Source of the DNA: Vulcanimicrobiota bacterium
GTDB lineage: Bacteria > Vulcanimicrobiota > Xenobia > Xenobiales > JADMJV01
NCBI GenBank assembly: GCA_017307785.1
Contig: JAFKGI010000016.1
Location: forward strand, 62,001-126,000
Length of the DNA: 64,000 nt
Direction: 5' to 3'
The notes beneath the pieces were generated by a model, which worked only from the letters and a program-made list of their open reading frames with translations, did no database searches and was not told the origin of the DNA. Made by a program: the position numbers and the translations under genes. Position 1 is the first letter of the stretch. Every line of letters starts with the position of its first letter. Shown here one piece after another: positions 1 to 8,222 of this stretch.

Positions 1-1
1 T

Positions 2-676
2 CAGTTGGTGCGCTGCTGCCGCGGTCTGGATCGAGCCGTGCGCGCGTTCCAGACTCCGCTCATCTCGGGCAAGGACTCGATGAAGAACGATTACCACGGA
101 CCGGACGGTAAGTTGAGCATTCTGCCGACTCTGCTGGTTTCGGCTATCGCCAATGTTCCCGACATCAAGTCCAGCCAGACCATGGACTTCAAGCAGCCGG
201 GCGACCTGGTGTATCTGGTCGGAGCCGAGCAGTCGGCTCTGGGTTGTTCGCAACTGGCCCGTCTCCGCGGTTTTGCAGGCGGTCAGTTGGGTCGAGTCGA
301 CTTTTCCCTGGCGCGGAGCCTCTACGGAGCCGTGCACGGGTTGATCCGCAATGACCTGGTGGCGGCCTGTCACGACTGCTCTGAGGGTGGATTGCTGGTG
401 GCGCTGGCCGAGATGTGCGTGGCCGGTCGTCTGGGCCTGCGCCTGGAGCTGCCCGAATCCGAGCTGGCGCTGGATGACCGTCTCTTCGGCGAGGCGCCTT
501 CGCGGCTGTTGCTGGCGGTGGACCCGCGCCATCGTCTGACGGTGGAAAAGGCTCTGGCCGGCCTACCCTTTGCTCTGCTGGGGACTGTGTTGGTCGAGCC
601 AACTTTAGAATTCCAGGGAGCGTCATTGCCCCTCGATCAACTGGTGCAAGCCTGGCAGGGAGAGCTTTCGTTATGA
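2..676 (+). CDS. purL: Phosphoribosylformylglycinamidine synthase subunit PurL, C-terminal part
   Basis: This is the end of the FGAM synthase large subunit, which converts FGAR, glutamine-derived ammonia and ATP to FGAM in de novo purine synthesis. The reading frame is open to the left edge, so the N-terminal part lies outside the window. Visible family motifs are FQTPLISGKDSMKNDY near the start and the DCSEGGLLVALAEM segment of the second AIRS-like C-terminal domain. The stop overlaps the purQ start as ATGA, so the two subunits are translationally coupled. Confidence 0.95.
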   Translation, partial: QLVRCCRGLDRAVRAFQTPLISGKDSMKNDYHGPDGKLSILPTLLVSAIANVPDIKSSQTMDFKQPGDLVYLVGAEQSALGCSQLARLRGFAGGQLGRVDFSLARSLYGAVHGLIRNDLVAACHDCSEGGLLVALAEMCVAGRLGLRLELPESELALDDRLFGEAPSRLLLAVDPRHRLTVEKALAGLPFALLGTVLVEPTLEFQGASLPLDQLVQAWQGELSL

Positions 677-1449
677 CCGTTCGCGCTTTGATTCTTACGG
701 GGCACGGGATCAACTGTGCCCGCGAAATGGCCCAGGGCTTTGGTCTGGCCGGGGCGGAGTCGCTGGTCTGCCACCTCAACGATCTGTCCGAGGTGGCCCT
801 GGACGATTACCAAATCCTGGTTCTGCCCGGCGGCTTTTCTTTTGGCGACCACCTGGGTTCGGGGCGGGCCCTGGCCATGCGCCTGCGCCGAGCCCCGCTG
901 GGCCAGACCATCGAACGCTTCGTGGCCGAAGGCAAGCTGGTGTGGGGTGTGTGCAATGGCTTTCAAACGCTGGTTCAGATGGGTCTGCTGCCCGCAGGGA
1001 CGACGTTGGCTCCCAATGCGTCCGGCCGTTTCGAGTGTCGCTGGGTGCGTCTGAAGGCCAATCCGGCTTCTCCCTGCGTCTTCACTCGGGGCATGGACGT
1101 CTTGGAACTGCCGGTGCGTCACGGTGAGGGGCAGTTGGTGGGCGAACCGTCAGCCGCGCTGGTGCCTCTGCAGTACTGCGACAGTCAGGGGCCGACCCAG
1201 TCCTACCCGGAAAACCCCAACGGCAGCGTGCTGGCCGGGGCCGCCTTGTGCAACGAAACGGGCCGAGTCTTCGGACTCATGCCTCACCCCGAAGCCTTCC
1301 TGCGCTCGACCCAACACCCCGAGTGGACCCGCCACAAGGACCTGGCTTCTCGTTTCGGAACCGCCTTCCCGAGTGAGGGCAGCGGCCTGGCCTTCTTCCG
1401 CAACGCGGTGGAAGCCGCGAGAGAAATCGGATTCTGCGCCTCAGTTTAG
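673..1449 (+). CDS. purQ: Phosphoribosylformylglycinamidine synthase subunit PurQ (glutaminase)
   Basis: This is the class I glutamine amidotransferase subunit that supplies ammonia to PurL. The nucleophile Cys lies in GVCNGFQTL, the oxyanion strand is LPGGFSFGDHLGSG, and the catalytic His-Glu pair is in MPHPEAF. At 258 residues it is somewhat longer than the roughly 225 residues of the Bacillus type. The ATG overlaps the purL stop by 4 bases. No PurS gene is visible in the window. The 120 bp repeat array starts about 50 bp after its stop. Confidence 0.95.
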   Translation: MTVRALILTGHGINCAREMAQGFGLAGAESLVCHLNDLSEVALDDYQILVLPGGFSFGDHLGSGRALAMRLRRAPLGQTIERFVAEGKLVWGVCNGFQTLVQMGLLPAGTTLAPNASGRFECRWVRLKANPASPCVFTRGMDVLELPVRHGEGQLVGEPSAALVPLQYCDSQGPTQSYPENPNGSVLAGAALCNETGRVFGLMPHPEAFLRSTQHPEWTRHKDLASRFGTAFPSEGSGLAFFRNAVEAAREIGFCASV

Positions 1450-1500
1450 GACCTCTCTGTGCTTTCGGGAGCCTGACGATCTTCTCGGCCTTGGGCTCAT

Positions 1501-2515
1501 TTGTGATGCACTCCACGGATTGCACTACAAGTGTGCCGAGGGCCGAAGTGCTGGGCGCGTGCTCGCGAGGGGTCCCGAGTTGCCTCTGGGGACCGGCGAA
1601 CCTTTCGGCCCTTGGTCAATTTGTGATGCACTTCATAAGTTGTACTACAAGGGCGCTAATGGCCAAACCGCTGGGCGCCTGCTCGCAAGGCTCCGAGTCC
1701 CCCGTGGAGACCCCCGAACCTTTCGGCCCTGGGCTCATTTGTGATGCATCCCACGGATTGCACTACAAGTGCGCCGATGCCCAAACTGTTCGCGACGGCT
1801 CGCGACGGCTCACGAGTCGCCCCTGGAGACAACGCTAGCCTTTTGGCCTTGGGCCTGTTTGTGATGCAATCCATGAGTTGCACTACAGGTGAGCTAATGG
1901 CGGAAGTGCTGAGCGTCTGCTCGCTAGGGCTCCCGAGCCGCCTCTGGAGACCGGCGAACCTTTCGGGCTTGGGCCTGTTTGTGATGCACTCCATAACTTG
2001 CACTACAAGTGAGCCGAAGGCCGAAGTGCTGGACGCGTGCTCGCAAGGGGTTCCCGAAGTGCCTCTGGAGACCGGCGAACCTTTCGGCCCTTGGTCAATT
2101 TGTGATGCACTTCATAAGTTGTACTACAAGGGCGCTAATGGCCGAAGTGCTGGGCACCTGCTCGCGAGGCACCGAATCGCCCCTGGGGACCGGCGAACCT
2201 TTCGGCCCTGGACTTATTTGTGATGCACTCCACGAATTGCACTACAAGTGCGCCGATGGCCGAAGTGCTGGGCGCCTGCTCGCGAGGGCTCCCGAGCCGC
2301 CTCTGGAGACCCGCGAACCTTTCGGCCCTTGGTCAATTTGTGATGCACTCCATAAGTTGCACTACAAGTGTGCCGAAGGCCTAAGTGCTGGGTGCCCGCT
2401 CGTGAGGCTCCCGAGTCGCCTCTAAAGACAACGCTAGCCTTTCGGACCTGGACTCATTTGTGATGCACTCCACAGGTTGCCCTACAAGAGCGCCGATGGC
2501 TTGAGCGTTGGGGGC
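1501..2515. repeat. Tandem array of about nine 118-121 bp units, each with a conserved imperfect hairpin
   Basis: Units begin with TTGTGATGCA at 1501, 1621, 1739, 1859, 1979, 2100, 2218, 2338 and 2458 (last one partial), giving spacings of 118, 120 or 121 bp. The most invariant part is TTGTGATGCA, ten variable bases, then TGCACTACAAG. These arms form a 10-base stem with one wobble and one mismatch. The rest of the unit includes a GCGAACCTTTCGGCCCT block and drifts more. Units at 1621 and 2100 share variants (TGTACTACAAG), which suggests block duplication. A degenerate tail of a preceding unit is seen near 1477-1500. Frames open through the array in both directions, but the 118/121 spacings break them and no start has a good ribosome site, so I read it as non-coding. 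Confidence 0.9.
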
Positions 2516-3222
2516 TCCAGGAGGAGGGGAAGAATTTCTTCGGCGCGTCCGAGGATTTCGCGTTGGAAGAACGGGCTGGGCGGGTCCATGGGCTCCAGGT
2601 TGACGATGGTGGTGGCGGCCCCATAGTTGAAGGCGGACTGCACCAGCAGGGCGGCGGGGAAGACGATGCCGGAGGTGCCCACGGCCAGGAAGTGGTCACA
2701 GCGCATAACGGCCGAGAAAGCCGCCTCCCCCGCCTTTTCTGGTATCTGCTCGCCGAACAGGACGATATCCGGACGCAGCAGGGCTCCGCAAACGGGACAG
2801 GGTCGCGGACGGTCTTCGGCATCTTCGAAGGGCGGCAGGTCGCACTGCGAGCAGCGGCTGCGAAGCAGGTTTCCGTGCAGCTCGATCACGTTCTCGAAGC
2901 CGGCACGATGATGCAACCCGTCGACATTTTGCGTGACCAAACGCACGTCACAACCAGACTCTTTCTGAAAGCGGGCCAGCGCCAGGTGGGCCGGATTGGG
3001 CGTGGCCTTACGCATCAGAGGTCGCAGCGGTCCATAGAGCTCCCAGATCAGGTCGGGCCGATGCAGTAGTTCGGGCGAGGTGGCCCTGCGCTCGGCTTCC
3101 GGGTCGTCGGTCCAGACTCCGCCTTGACCGCGGAAAGGGCGAACGCTGGAGGCCACGGAAATGCCGGCCCCGGTCAACACCAGCAGAGTTCCGTCGGGAT
3201 CGAGTTGGATGGGGTTAATCAC
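2482..3222 (-). CDS. Sir2-family NAD-dependent protein deacylase
   Basis: A sirtuin removes acyl groups from lysines using NAD. The NAD motifs are TGAGIS (residues 17-22) and TQNVDGLH, the catalytic His is in IELHGNLL, and a four-Cys zinc site is formed by CSQC and CPVC. The usual SGIPxFR is replaced by SSVRPFR. At 246 residues it has normal length for bacterial CobB types. The GTG start is preceded by AAGGAG at 6 bases. The gene overlaps the upstream membrane protein gene by 8 bases. Its last codons and TAG stop lie inside the final copy of the 120 bp repeat, so the C-terminus (PTLKPSALL) is repeat-derived. Whether it deacetylates or desuccinylates is not clear. Confidence 0.9.
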   Translation of the reverse strand: MINPIQLDPDGTLLVLTGAGISVASSVRPFRGQGGVWTDDPEAERRATSPELLHRPDLIWELYGPLRPLMRKATPNPAHLALARFQKESGCDVRLVTQNVDGLHHRAGFENVIELHGNLLRSRCSQCDLPPFEDAEDRPRPCPVCGALLRPDIVLFGEQIPEKAGEAAFSAVMRCDHFLAVGTSGIVFPAALLVQSAFNYGAATTIVNLEPMDPPSPFFQREILGRAEEILPLLLEPPTLKPSALL

Positions 3223-3685
3223 GGGGGCTCCTTATGAAATAGCGCAGGGCCAGGATGGGAAAGAGAAAGGGCGCGAAAACCAGTCCGAAATCGACGAAGG
3301 GGATGGAATAGCCGGCGAAGCGACGGGTGGGTTCGAGGACGTGGCGGCGCCAGGGGGTGTCGGGAAGAGTGGCGGTGCAGGCGATGCCGTAGCTCAGGGC
3401 CAGCACGATGAAAGCGGTAAAGAAGGCGCGCAGACCCGTTTCCTCTTGGGGCTGGAAGGTCCAGGCTCCCCAACCGGCCAGCAGCAGCGAGGTCAGCAGG
3501 CCGGGGGCGTGCCACCAGCGCAGAGGGCGGTAGGGTCCGCGCCAGACGGCGTGAGTGATGGCCACCATCATGGCCGTGACCGGCACGACCTCGCCAGCCG
3601 GTATCGAGGGGTCGAATTGCGACCTCCAGCAAGCGAAAAGCATCAGCAGGCTGGCCGTCAGGCAGAAGAGCTTTCCTTTGCGCAC
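3215..3685 (-). CDS. Hypothetical membrane protein
   Basis: I do not recognise this family. The 156-residue product has a positive N-terminus (RKGK) followed by about four hydrophobic segments, so it is a likely inner-membrane protein. I chose the GTG at 3685. An ATG 21 codons further upstream in the same frame lies past the rho-independent terminator at 3708-3738 and would be translated through its stem. No clear ribosome site precedes the GTG, so an internal ATG (3643) is possible. It overlaps the sirtuin gene by 8 bases and is probably cotranscribed with it. Confidence 0.6.
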   Translation of the reverse strand: MRKGKLFCLTASLLMLFACWRSQFDPSIPAGEVVPVTAMMVAITHAVWRGPYRPLRWWHAPGLLTSLLLAGWGAWTFQPQEETGLRAFFTAFIVLALSYGIACTATLPDTPWRRHVLEPTRRFAGYSIPFVDFGLVFAPFLFPILALRYFIRSPRD

Positions 3686-3707
3686 CCCGGGGAATTCAAG
3701 AAGGCAT

Positions 3708-3738
3708 AAAAAAAGCCCGCTCCCGGGGGGGAGCGGGC
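3708..3738 (-). terminator. Rho-independent terminator (minus strand)
   Basis: A perfect 10-base stem, GCCCGCTCCC paired with GGGAGCGGGC, encloses a GGGG loop. It is followed on the minus strand by seven T residues (the A run at 3708-3714). It lies 7 bp after the stop of the 51-residue gene at 3745-3900. Confidence 0.9.
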
Positions 3739-3744
3739 GGTGGA

Positions 3745-3900
3745 TCAATCCTTTTTGCGGGTGGAGCCCATATCGAGTTGCTGGTTGGATGCGCCTCTGG
3801 GGTCGCCCGGCTCGGTTTCCATTTGCCCTTCGTGAGGGATTCGGTCTTCCGGGCGTTCGTAGTCGCGAAGAATGCGTTTGTCGTCGTCTTGCTTGTCCAT
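3745..3900 (-). CDS. Small acidic hydrophilic protein, 51 residues
   Basis: The frame starts ATG (3900) MDKQDDDKRILRDYERPEDR and ends TGA at 3745. An AGGAGG ribosome site lies about 8 bases upstream and a strong terminator lies 7 bp after the stop, so this looks like a complete monocistronic gene. The product is charged, with no hydrophobic segment or cysteine, and is probably disordered. I do not recognise a family. Confidence 0.75.
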   Translation of the reverse strand: MDKQDDDKRILRDYERPEDRIPHEGQMETEPGDPRGASNQQLDMGSTRKKD

Positions 3901-3980
3901 CTTGGGGTCCTCCTGTTTTTCTCTATGGTAGAGCTTGAGAACTCATTGGGGCAGAGTTGGTCATACTTTCTGAACAGGTA

Positions 3981-4973
3981 TCAGGGGGCCAGTTCGCGCG
4001 TCAACTCAGCGGCCGGGAGAGAACGCGCCAGGGGAGCTCCCTGCCCGGCCCAATGGGCTCCATAGCCGAACTCCCCTTGAGCCTTGGCGGCGGCGTAGAG
4101 CGCCTTGCCCGCGGTGTAAGCGGTGGGATAGTCGGGAACCGGACCTTCGATGGCGGTAAAGAGGTTTTGCAGGCAGCGGGCGGGACGTCCCGAGATGGCT
4201 CGAGTCATGACCGTGGGCGGCGGATCGTGCAAGAGGCGTTGCACGTGGGCCGGTTCGGCCGAAGATTCGGGACAGGCGATGTAGGCTGTACCCAGTTGGC
4301 AGGCCGAGGCACCGGCCTGGAGAGCGGCGCGCACGCCGGATGCGTTCATGATGCCCCCGGCGGCGATCACCGGTAAACCCAGATTCTTCAGCAACTGCAC
4401 CAGCACCAGGGTGGACAGTCCCTCGTCAGCGGCCGAGGGGTCAAAGCAACCGCGATGCCCCCCGGCTTCGATGCCCTGGGCCACCAGGGCGTCGACTCCG
4501 GCCTGCCGGCAAAGGTGGGCTTCCTGGAGGTTGGTGGCGGTGGCCACCACGTAAATCCCGGCCGCTCGGAGAGGGGCGACGAAACCTTCTGGGAGTCCGA
4601 AGTGCAGGCTCACCACCGCGGGCTTGAGATCGAGCAGCAGTTGCAGCACTTCCGGACCCGGAGTGGCGTAGGCGGGCTCGAGAGCTGCGGGCGGTTGGGT
4701 TCCATAGCGTTGGAAGTGGGGGCGAAGCGTCTCCAGCCAGGCAACCTCCTGGCGAGGGTCCGCAACAGGCGCGCGGTGGCAGAAAAGATTGACGTTGAAG
4801 GGAAGTTCGGTCAAATCCCTTACTTGTTGAACCACTACTCGGGCTTTGAGCGGGTCGAGGTGTCCGATGGAAATCCCGCCCAGGCCGCCGGCCTGGCTGA
4901 CGGCCGCCGCCATCTCGGGAGTGGAGACGCCGGCCATGGGAGCCTGCCAGATGGGAAGCGGGCGCTGCAACAT
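3981..4973 (-). CDS. Nitronate monooxygenase (2-nitropropane dioxygenase family)
   Basis: This is an FMN-dependent TIM-barrel enzyme that oxidises alkyl nitronates. Visible family features are the N-terminal APMAGVSTPEMAAAVSQAGG, the NVNLFCHR strand, QGIEAGGHRG (with the His proposed as catalytic base in this family) and the phosphate-binding VIAAGGI and LGTAY segments. At 330 residues it has typical length. It could alternatively be a FabK-like enoyl-ACP reductase, which shares the fold. Its ATG overlaps the stop of the 48-residue gene upstream (TGATG), so the two are coupled. Confidence 0.85.
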   Translation of the reverse strand: MLQRPLPIWQAPMAGVSTPEMAAAVSQAGGLGGISIGHLDPLKARVVVQQVRDLTELPFNVNLFCHRAPVADPRQEVAWLETLRPHFQRYGTQPPAALEPAYATPGPEVLQLLLDLKPAVVSLHFGLPEGFVAPLRAAGIYVVATATNLQEAHLCRQAGVDALVAQGIEAGGHRGCFDPSAADEGLSTLVLVQLLKNLGLPVIAAGGIMNASGVRAALQAGASACQLGTAYIACPESSAEPAHVQRLLHDPPPTVMTRAISGRPARCLQNLFTAIEGPVPDYPTAYTAGKALYAAAKAQGEFGYGAHWAGQGAPLARSLPAAELTRELAP

Positions 4974-5119
4974 CAGTTGCGAGAACGGTCTGGGGAGGCC
5001 ACCCGCTGCTCCAGGGAATCCAGGCGAACGGCAACCCCCTGGAACCCCTCCCGAACCTCGCTTCGGAAACTCTCCAGAAACGAAAAAACCGGAACCAACG
5101 CTTGCTCGATGTCGGACAC
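4973..5119 (-). CDS. Small protein, 48 residues, coupled to nitronate monooxygenase
   Basis: The frame begins with GTG at 5119 (SDIEQALVPVFSFLESFR) and ends with TGA at 4973-4975, which overlaps the ATG of the monooxygenase gene. A GGGAGG site lies 5 bases before the GTG. The product is mostly amphipathic helix with heptad-like hydrophobic spacing (VRLDSLEQRV) and could be a short coiled coil. I know no family. It may be a leader that couples translation or a partner of the enzyme. Confidence 0.65.
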   Translation of the reverse strand: MSDIEQALVPVFSFLESFRSEVREGFQGVAVRLDSLEQRVASPDRSRN

Positions 5120-5210
5120 GCTGACCTCCCAGTGGAATTTGGAAAAGTATAGCGGGCTCCGCAGCCGAAAGATAGCGCGATCCGGTTTCCGAACCTTTGC
5201 CGAAGTTTTT

Positions 5211-5774
5211 TTACAGGGGGGTCAGGTCGGCCGTCAGGTGGCCGCTGATGTCGAAAGTTCCCGTCCCCGAATCCGGTTGTACGGCCGTGTAACTGAAGTC
5301 CACTTCCAGGCTGGTGTCGTCCAGATGCACGATGGTGATGCCTCCGCTGCTCAGAGCGGTGACGCCCCAGGTGCGGGTGCCCACGCTCAGATCCTGCAGA
5401 TTCAGGAAAGCTCCCAGACCCAGATCGTAGAGCAGCGCGGTGGTGAGAGGCTCGGCACCGCTCAACACGCCCAGGTGCAGAGCGCGGTTGCCTTCGCTCA
5501 GCGTTAAATCCAGGTGGTTGTTATCGGCCGAATCCACATGGACCGAACCGCCGACCGCACTGGCGGTGGTGACGGGAGGATTGGTGCCGTTGTAGGTGCC
5601 GCCGGGGGTGAAGACCAGCGAGCTGATGACTCCGTTGCTGACCACGAAAGAGCGGTCGGTGGGAGCTTCCTCCTCGGCTTCTTCCGGGGGCAGCGTCAGG
5701 GTTTGGGTTTGCTCCAGTTTCTGACCGCAGCCGGCCAGCAGCAAGAGCACCATCAAGAGAGAAGCAAGTTTCAT
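5211..5774 (-). CDS. Hypothetical lipoprotein
   Basis: The 187-residue product begins with a lipoprotein signal (MKLASLLMVLLLLAGC), with Cys16 as the likely lipidated residue. An acidic linker (PPEEAEEEAPTD) follows, then a region rich in beta-strand pattern. No family was recognised. It lies 11 bp after the TonB-dependent receptor on the same strand, and its ribosome site AAAGGA overlaps the receptor stop, so it is probably a surface or periplasmic accessory of that receptor. Confidence 0.75.
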   Translation of the reverse strand: MKLASLLMVLLLLAGCGQKLEQTQTLTLPPEEAEEEAPTDRSFVVSNGVISSLVFTPGGTYNGTNPPVTTASAVGGSVHVDSADNNHLDLTLSEGNRALHLGVLSGAEPLTTALLYDLGLGAFLNLQDLSVGTRTWGVTALSSGGITIVHLDDTSLEVDFSYTAVQPDSGTGTFDISGHLTADLTPL

Positions 5775-5785
5775 GTTCGAGTCCT

Positions 5786-8128
5786 TTAGAAACGGATCAT
5801 ACCGTTGAGTAGAATGCGGCGCTGCTGGATGAAGCGGGTGCCGGAGAAGTCACTGAAAAAGTTGAGCAGCGGGCGGTTGTCAAAGAGGTTGAGGATCTGC
5901 AGACTGCCGCCGTATTCCACGCTCTGGGGTTCGCGCTTGGGCCAGTAGTTGAGGGACATATTGGCCAGGAAGCGGGGCACGCGCTGAGAGTTGTAGCCGT
6001 AAGGGAAGACCCCGGCGGCGTTATAGAGTTGCAGGGCTTCCTGGGGGAAACCGCTGCCGTAGTAGATGTCGCCGGCGGCCGAAAAGCCGTTTTCCCAAGT
6101 GTGGGAGAGACCGGCCGTGACCTGCACGCGCTGGTCGTGGTCGTTGAAGGTGGGGAATTCCGGGGCCGAGCCCTGCTGGGTCGGTTTGGCGCGGCTCAAA
6201 GTGCCGGTCAGGAAGCCGTTGAAGCCGGTCTTGTTGTGCGAGGCGATGGAGAGCTCCAGGCCTTCGTAGACGGCGCGGGCAAAGTTGACCGGGGCGTAGA
6301 CCGGAATGTTGGCGATGGGCACCAGCTGACCGATGTCGATCTGGTCGCGATAGTCTTTGCGCACCAGCGCCAGCTTACCGGTGATTCCATTGTCGAACTG
6401 GTGCTCATAGCTGAGCTCGAAGAGATGCACGCGTTGCGGCAAAGTTTCGGTGCCGAAGCTCAGGTCCAGCTCGAGCGGCGGGGCCTGGAAGAGGCGGTGG
6501 TAGGAGAAGCGGATGGCGTCCTCGCTGGTGGGCGCGAAAGCCAGGTTGGCAAAGGGGCTGATCTGGCCGGTGTTGACGTTGATACCGTTGCTGAAACGGT
6601 CCAGGCGCACGCCATAGTTGGCCGTGAATTCGTCGGTGAGGGGCAACGTGTGGCTGAAGTACATGCCGCCCGAGAAACCGGCGCGGGCCACGTTGGACTG
6701 AAAGCGCAGGGCTCCCGAGGGCAGACCACCGCCGCCACCCAGGTCGAGGATGTCGATATCCTGCTGGGAGCGGATGAAGTTGGCGTCGGCGCCGGCCACG
6801 ATGCGCTCGCCGTCGCCCATCCGGTGTACGAACTGAACGCTCGGCTGAATCTGGGTGATCAAGGTGTTGGTGGTGGGCAGATAGGGAGCGCCCGGATTGG
6901 TGGGGTCGGCCGGGAAGCCTTCCTCAGCCAGTTCTTCGCTGCGGTTGGGGTCGAAAGCGGTGAAGGGAGTCCAGACGCCGTTGTTGTGCACGGTCTGGTT
7001 GGAACGCAGGTAGGCCACGGCCATCTGCAGGTCGCTGTCTTCATCCACTTTGCGCTTCCAGGAGAACAAACCGATGGTGTTGGTATCCTGCTGCTCCTGA
7101 CGCACGCCAGCCGCGTAGTTCTGAGGAGTCTGGGCGATGCCGTAGAGGCCGGCCTGGTGGGAAATGGTGGTTCCCCATTCGTCCATGTCGTCGCGCCAGC
7201 GGAAGCGAGCCACCACGTTGGTGTTCTGCCCTTTGTTGTTGAGCGTCTGATGATCCGGATTGGGAGCCTGAAACTGCATGTCGGTGGTTCCGGTCTTGCC
7301 GCCTACCATGTAGCTGAAGTTGCCGTCTTCGGAACTGCCGCCCAGACGCATCATGATCTGAGCCGTTCCCTGGGTGCCCACCGTGGGGCGCAACTCGAAG
7401 TAGGGTTCGCGGGTGCCCCAATCGGTCAGACCGTTGAGGACCAGACCCCCCATACCCGACTGGGAGCCATTGTAGCCGCCGGTGCGGGCTTCCAGATTGT
7501 CGAGGAAGTCCAGGTCGATGGGGGGCGTGGTGGAACTGGCGGGCGGAATCGGCAGAGAGACGCCGTCCAGCTGGAAGTTGACGCTTTTGTGGTCACCGCG
7601 CACGTGCACCTGACCCACCGAGTTGATGTTGGTGCCGGCCACCGTGGCCAGCACGCCCTGCAGGCTGCGGTCGGTCAATTGTTCCTGAACGAACTGGCGG
7701 TCGCGGCGCACCACGGCTCCGTCGTTAGGGTCCTTGCCGTTGACCAGCAACTTGTCTTCTTTGAATTTGATGACCTTTTCGGCCTGACCTTTGACGTCCA
7801 GCAAAGTCTTGTAGGCGGTCTGAACGCCCGGGTTGAGTTTCACCAGGGCGCGATCACCCTCGTACTCCGCGTGAGAAATCTCTACATAGTAGTCACCCAA
7901 CTGGAGATCGTTGAAGCGAGCTTGACCGGCTTCGTCCGTCTTGGCTTCACTGACGGCGGCGCGGGCGGCTTTATCCTGAACGCGCACGATGGCTCCCACA
8001 ATGGGTTTGTCGTTGTCGGCGCGCAGCACCGTGACCAACAATTCGCCATGGATTTCCACGCCCCAGGTCGCCAACCCGGTGAGAAAAACTATTAAGGTGA
8101 CCAACAAGTATTGATTTATCTTTATCAT
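5786..8128 (-). CDS. TonB-dependent outer-membrane receptor with N-terminal carboxypeptidase-regulatory-like domain
   Basis: The 780-residue protein has a signal peptide (about residues 1-22). Residues 25-110 form a beta-sandwich of the CarboxypepD-regulatory type (KPIVGAIVRVQD, DEAGQARFNDLQLGDYYVEI). A plug domain follows (GTNINSVGQVHVRGDHKSVN, FQLDGV), then a long barrel ending in Phe (LNGMIRF). Receptors of this kind import ligands across the outer membrane using TonB energy. No TonB, ExbB or ExbD gene is nearby, and the substrate is not visible from sequence. A lipoprotein gene follows in the same operon. Confidence 0.88.
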   Translation of the reverse strand: MIKINQYLLVTLIVFLTGLATWGVEIHGELLVTVLRADNDKPIVGAIVRVQDKAARAAVSEAKTDEAGQARFNDLQLGDYYVEISHAEYEGDRALVKLNPGVQTAYKTLLDVKGQAEKVIKFKEDKLLVNGKDPNDGAVVRRDRQFVQEQLTDRSLQGVLATVAGTNINSVGQVHVRGDHKSVNFQLDGVSLPIPPASSTTPPIDLDFLDNLEARTGGYNGSQSGMGGLVLNGLTDWGTREPYFELRPTVGTQGTAQIMMRLGGSSEDGNFSYMVGGKTGTTDMQFQAPNPDHQTLNNKGQNTNVVARFRWRDDMDEWGTTISHQAGLYGIAQTPQNYAAGVRQEQQDTNTIGLFSWKRKVDEDSDLQMAVAYLRSNQTVHNNGVWTPFTAFDPNRSEELAEEGFPADPTNPGAPYLPTTNTLITQIQPSVQFVHRMGDGERIVAGADANFIRSQQDIDILDLGGGGGLPSGALRFQSNVARAGFSGGMYFSHTLPLTDEFTANYGVRLDRFSNGINVNTGQISPFANLAFAPTSEDAIRFSYHRLFQAPPLELDLSFGTETLPQRVHLFELSYEHQFDNGITGKLALVRKDYRDQIDIGQLVPIANIPVYAPVNFARAVYEGLELSIASHNKTGFNGFLTGTLSRAKPTQQGSAPEFPTFNDHDQRVQVTAGLSHTWENGFSAAGDIYYGSGFPQEALQLYNAAGVFPYGYNSQRVPRFLANMSLNYWPKREPQSVEYGGSLQILNLFDNRPLLNFFSDFSGTRFIQQRRILLNGMIRF

Positions 8129-8222
8129 AATCGCGGCATTCTACACGACCGATCCCATCATGGCAAGACATGATTCTGAATTCTCAAAAGGATGTTTTCT
8201 CGGGGCAGTTAAGTCACACTTT
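8129..8222. promoter_or_regulatory. Divergent promoter region with short inverted repeat
   Basis: This is the 94 bp between the receptor gene and the SH3-like gene, which point away from each other. It contains ATCATG (8157-8162), a 6-base spacer and CATGAT (8169-8174), a possible regulator site. I could not place -35 and -10 boxes with confidence. Confidence 0.3.

Noticed and set aside
1124..2425. Several overlapping long open frames on both strands through the 120 bp array, reading as repeat peptides (for example CDALHKLYYKGANG or MECITN).
   Set aside because: The unit length is near a multiple of three, so frames stay open by chance of periodicity. The 118 and 121 bp spacings shift the frame and no ribosome site or usable start fits.
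1501..2515. CRISPR or attachment-site array.
   Set aside because: The whole 120 bp unit is homologous between copies, so there are no spacers. No integrase is nearby.
3686..3748. Longer N-terminus for the membrane protein starting at 3748.
   Set aside because: It would pass through a strong terminator stem and overlap the small upstream gene's stop.
6029..8095. A 688-codon plus-strand frame opposite the TonB-dependent receptor.
   Set aside because: Antisense shadow of a clear receptor gene. No signal peptide, ribosome site or family motif.
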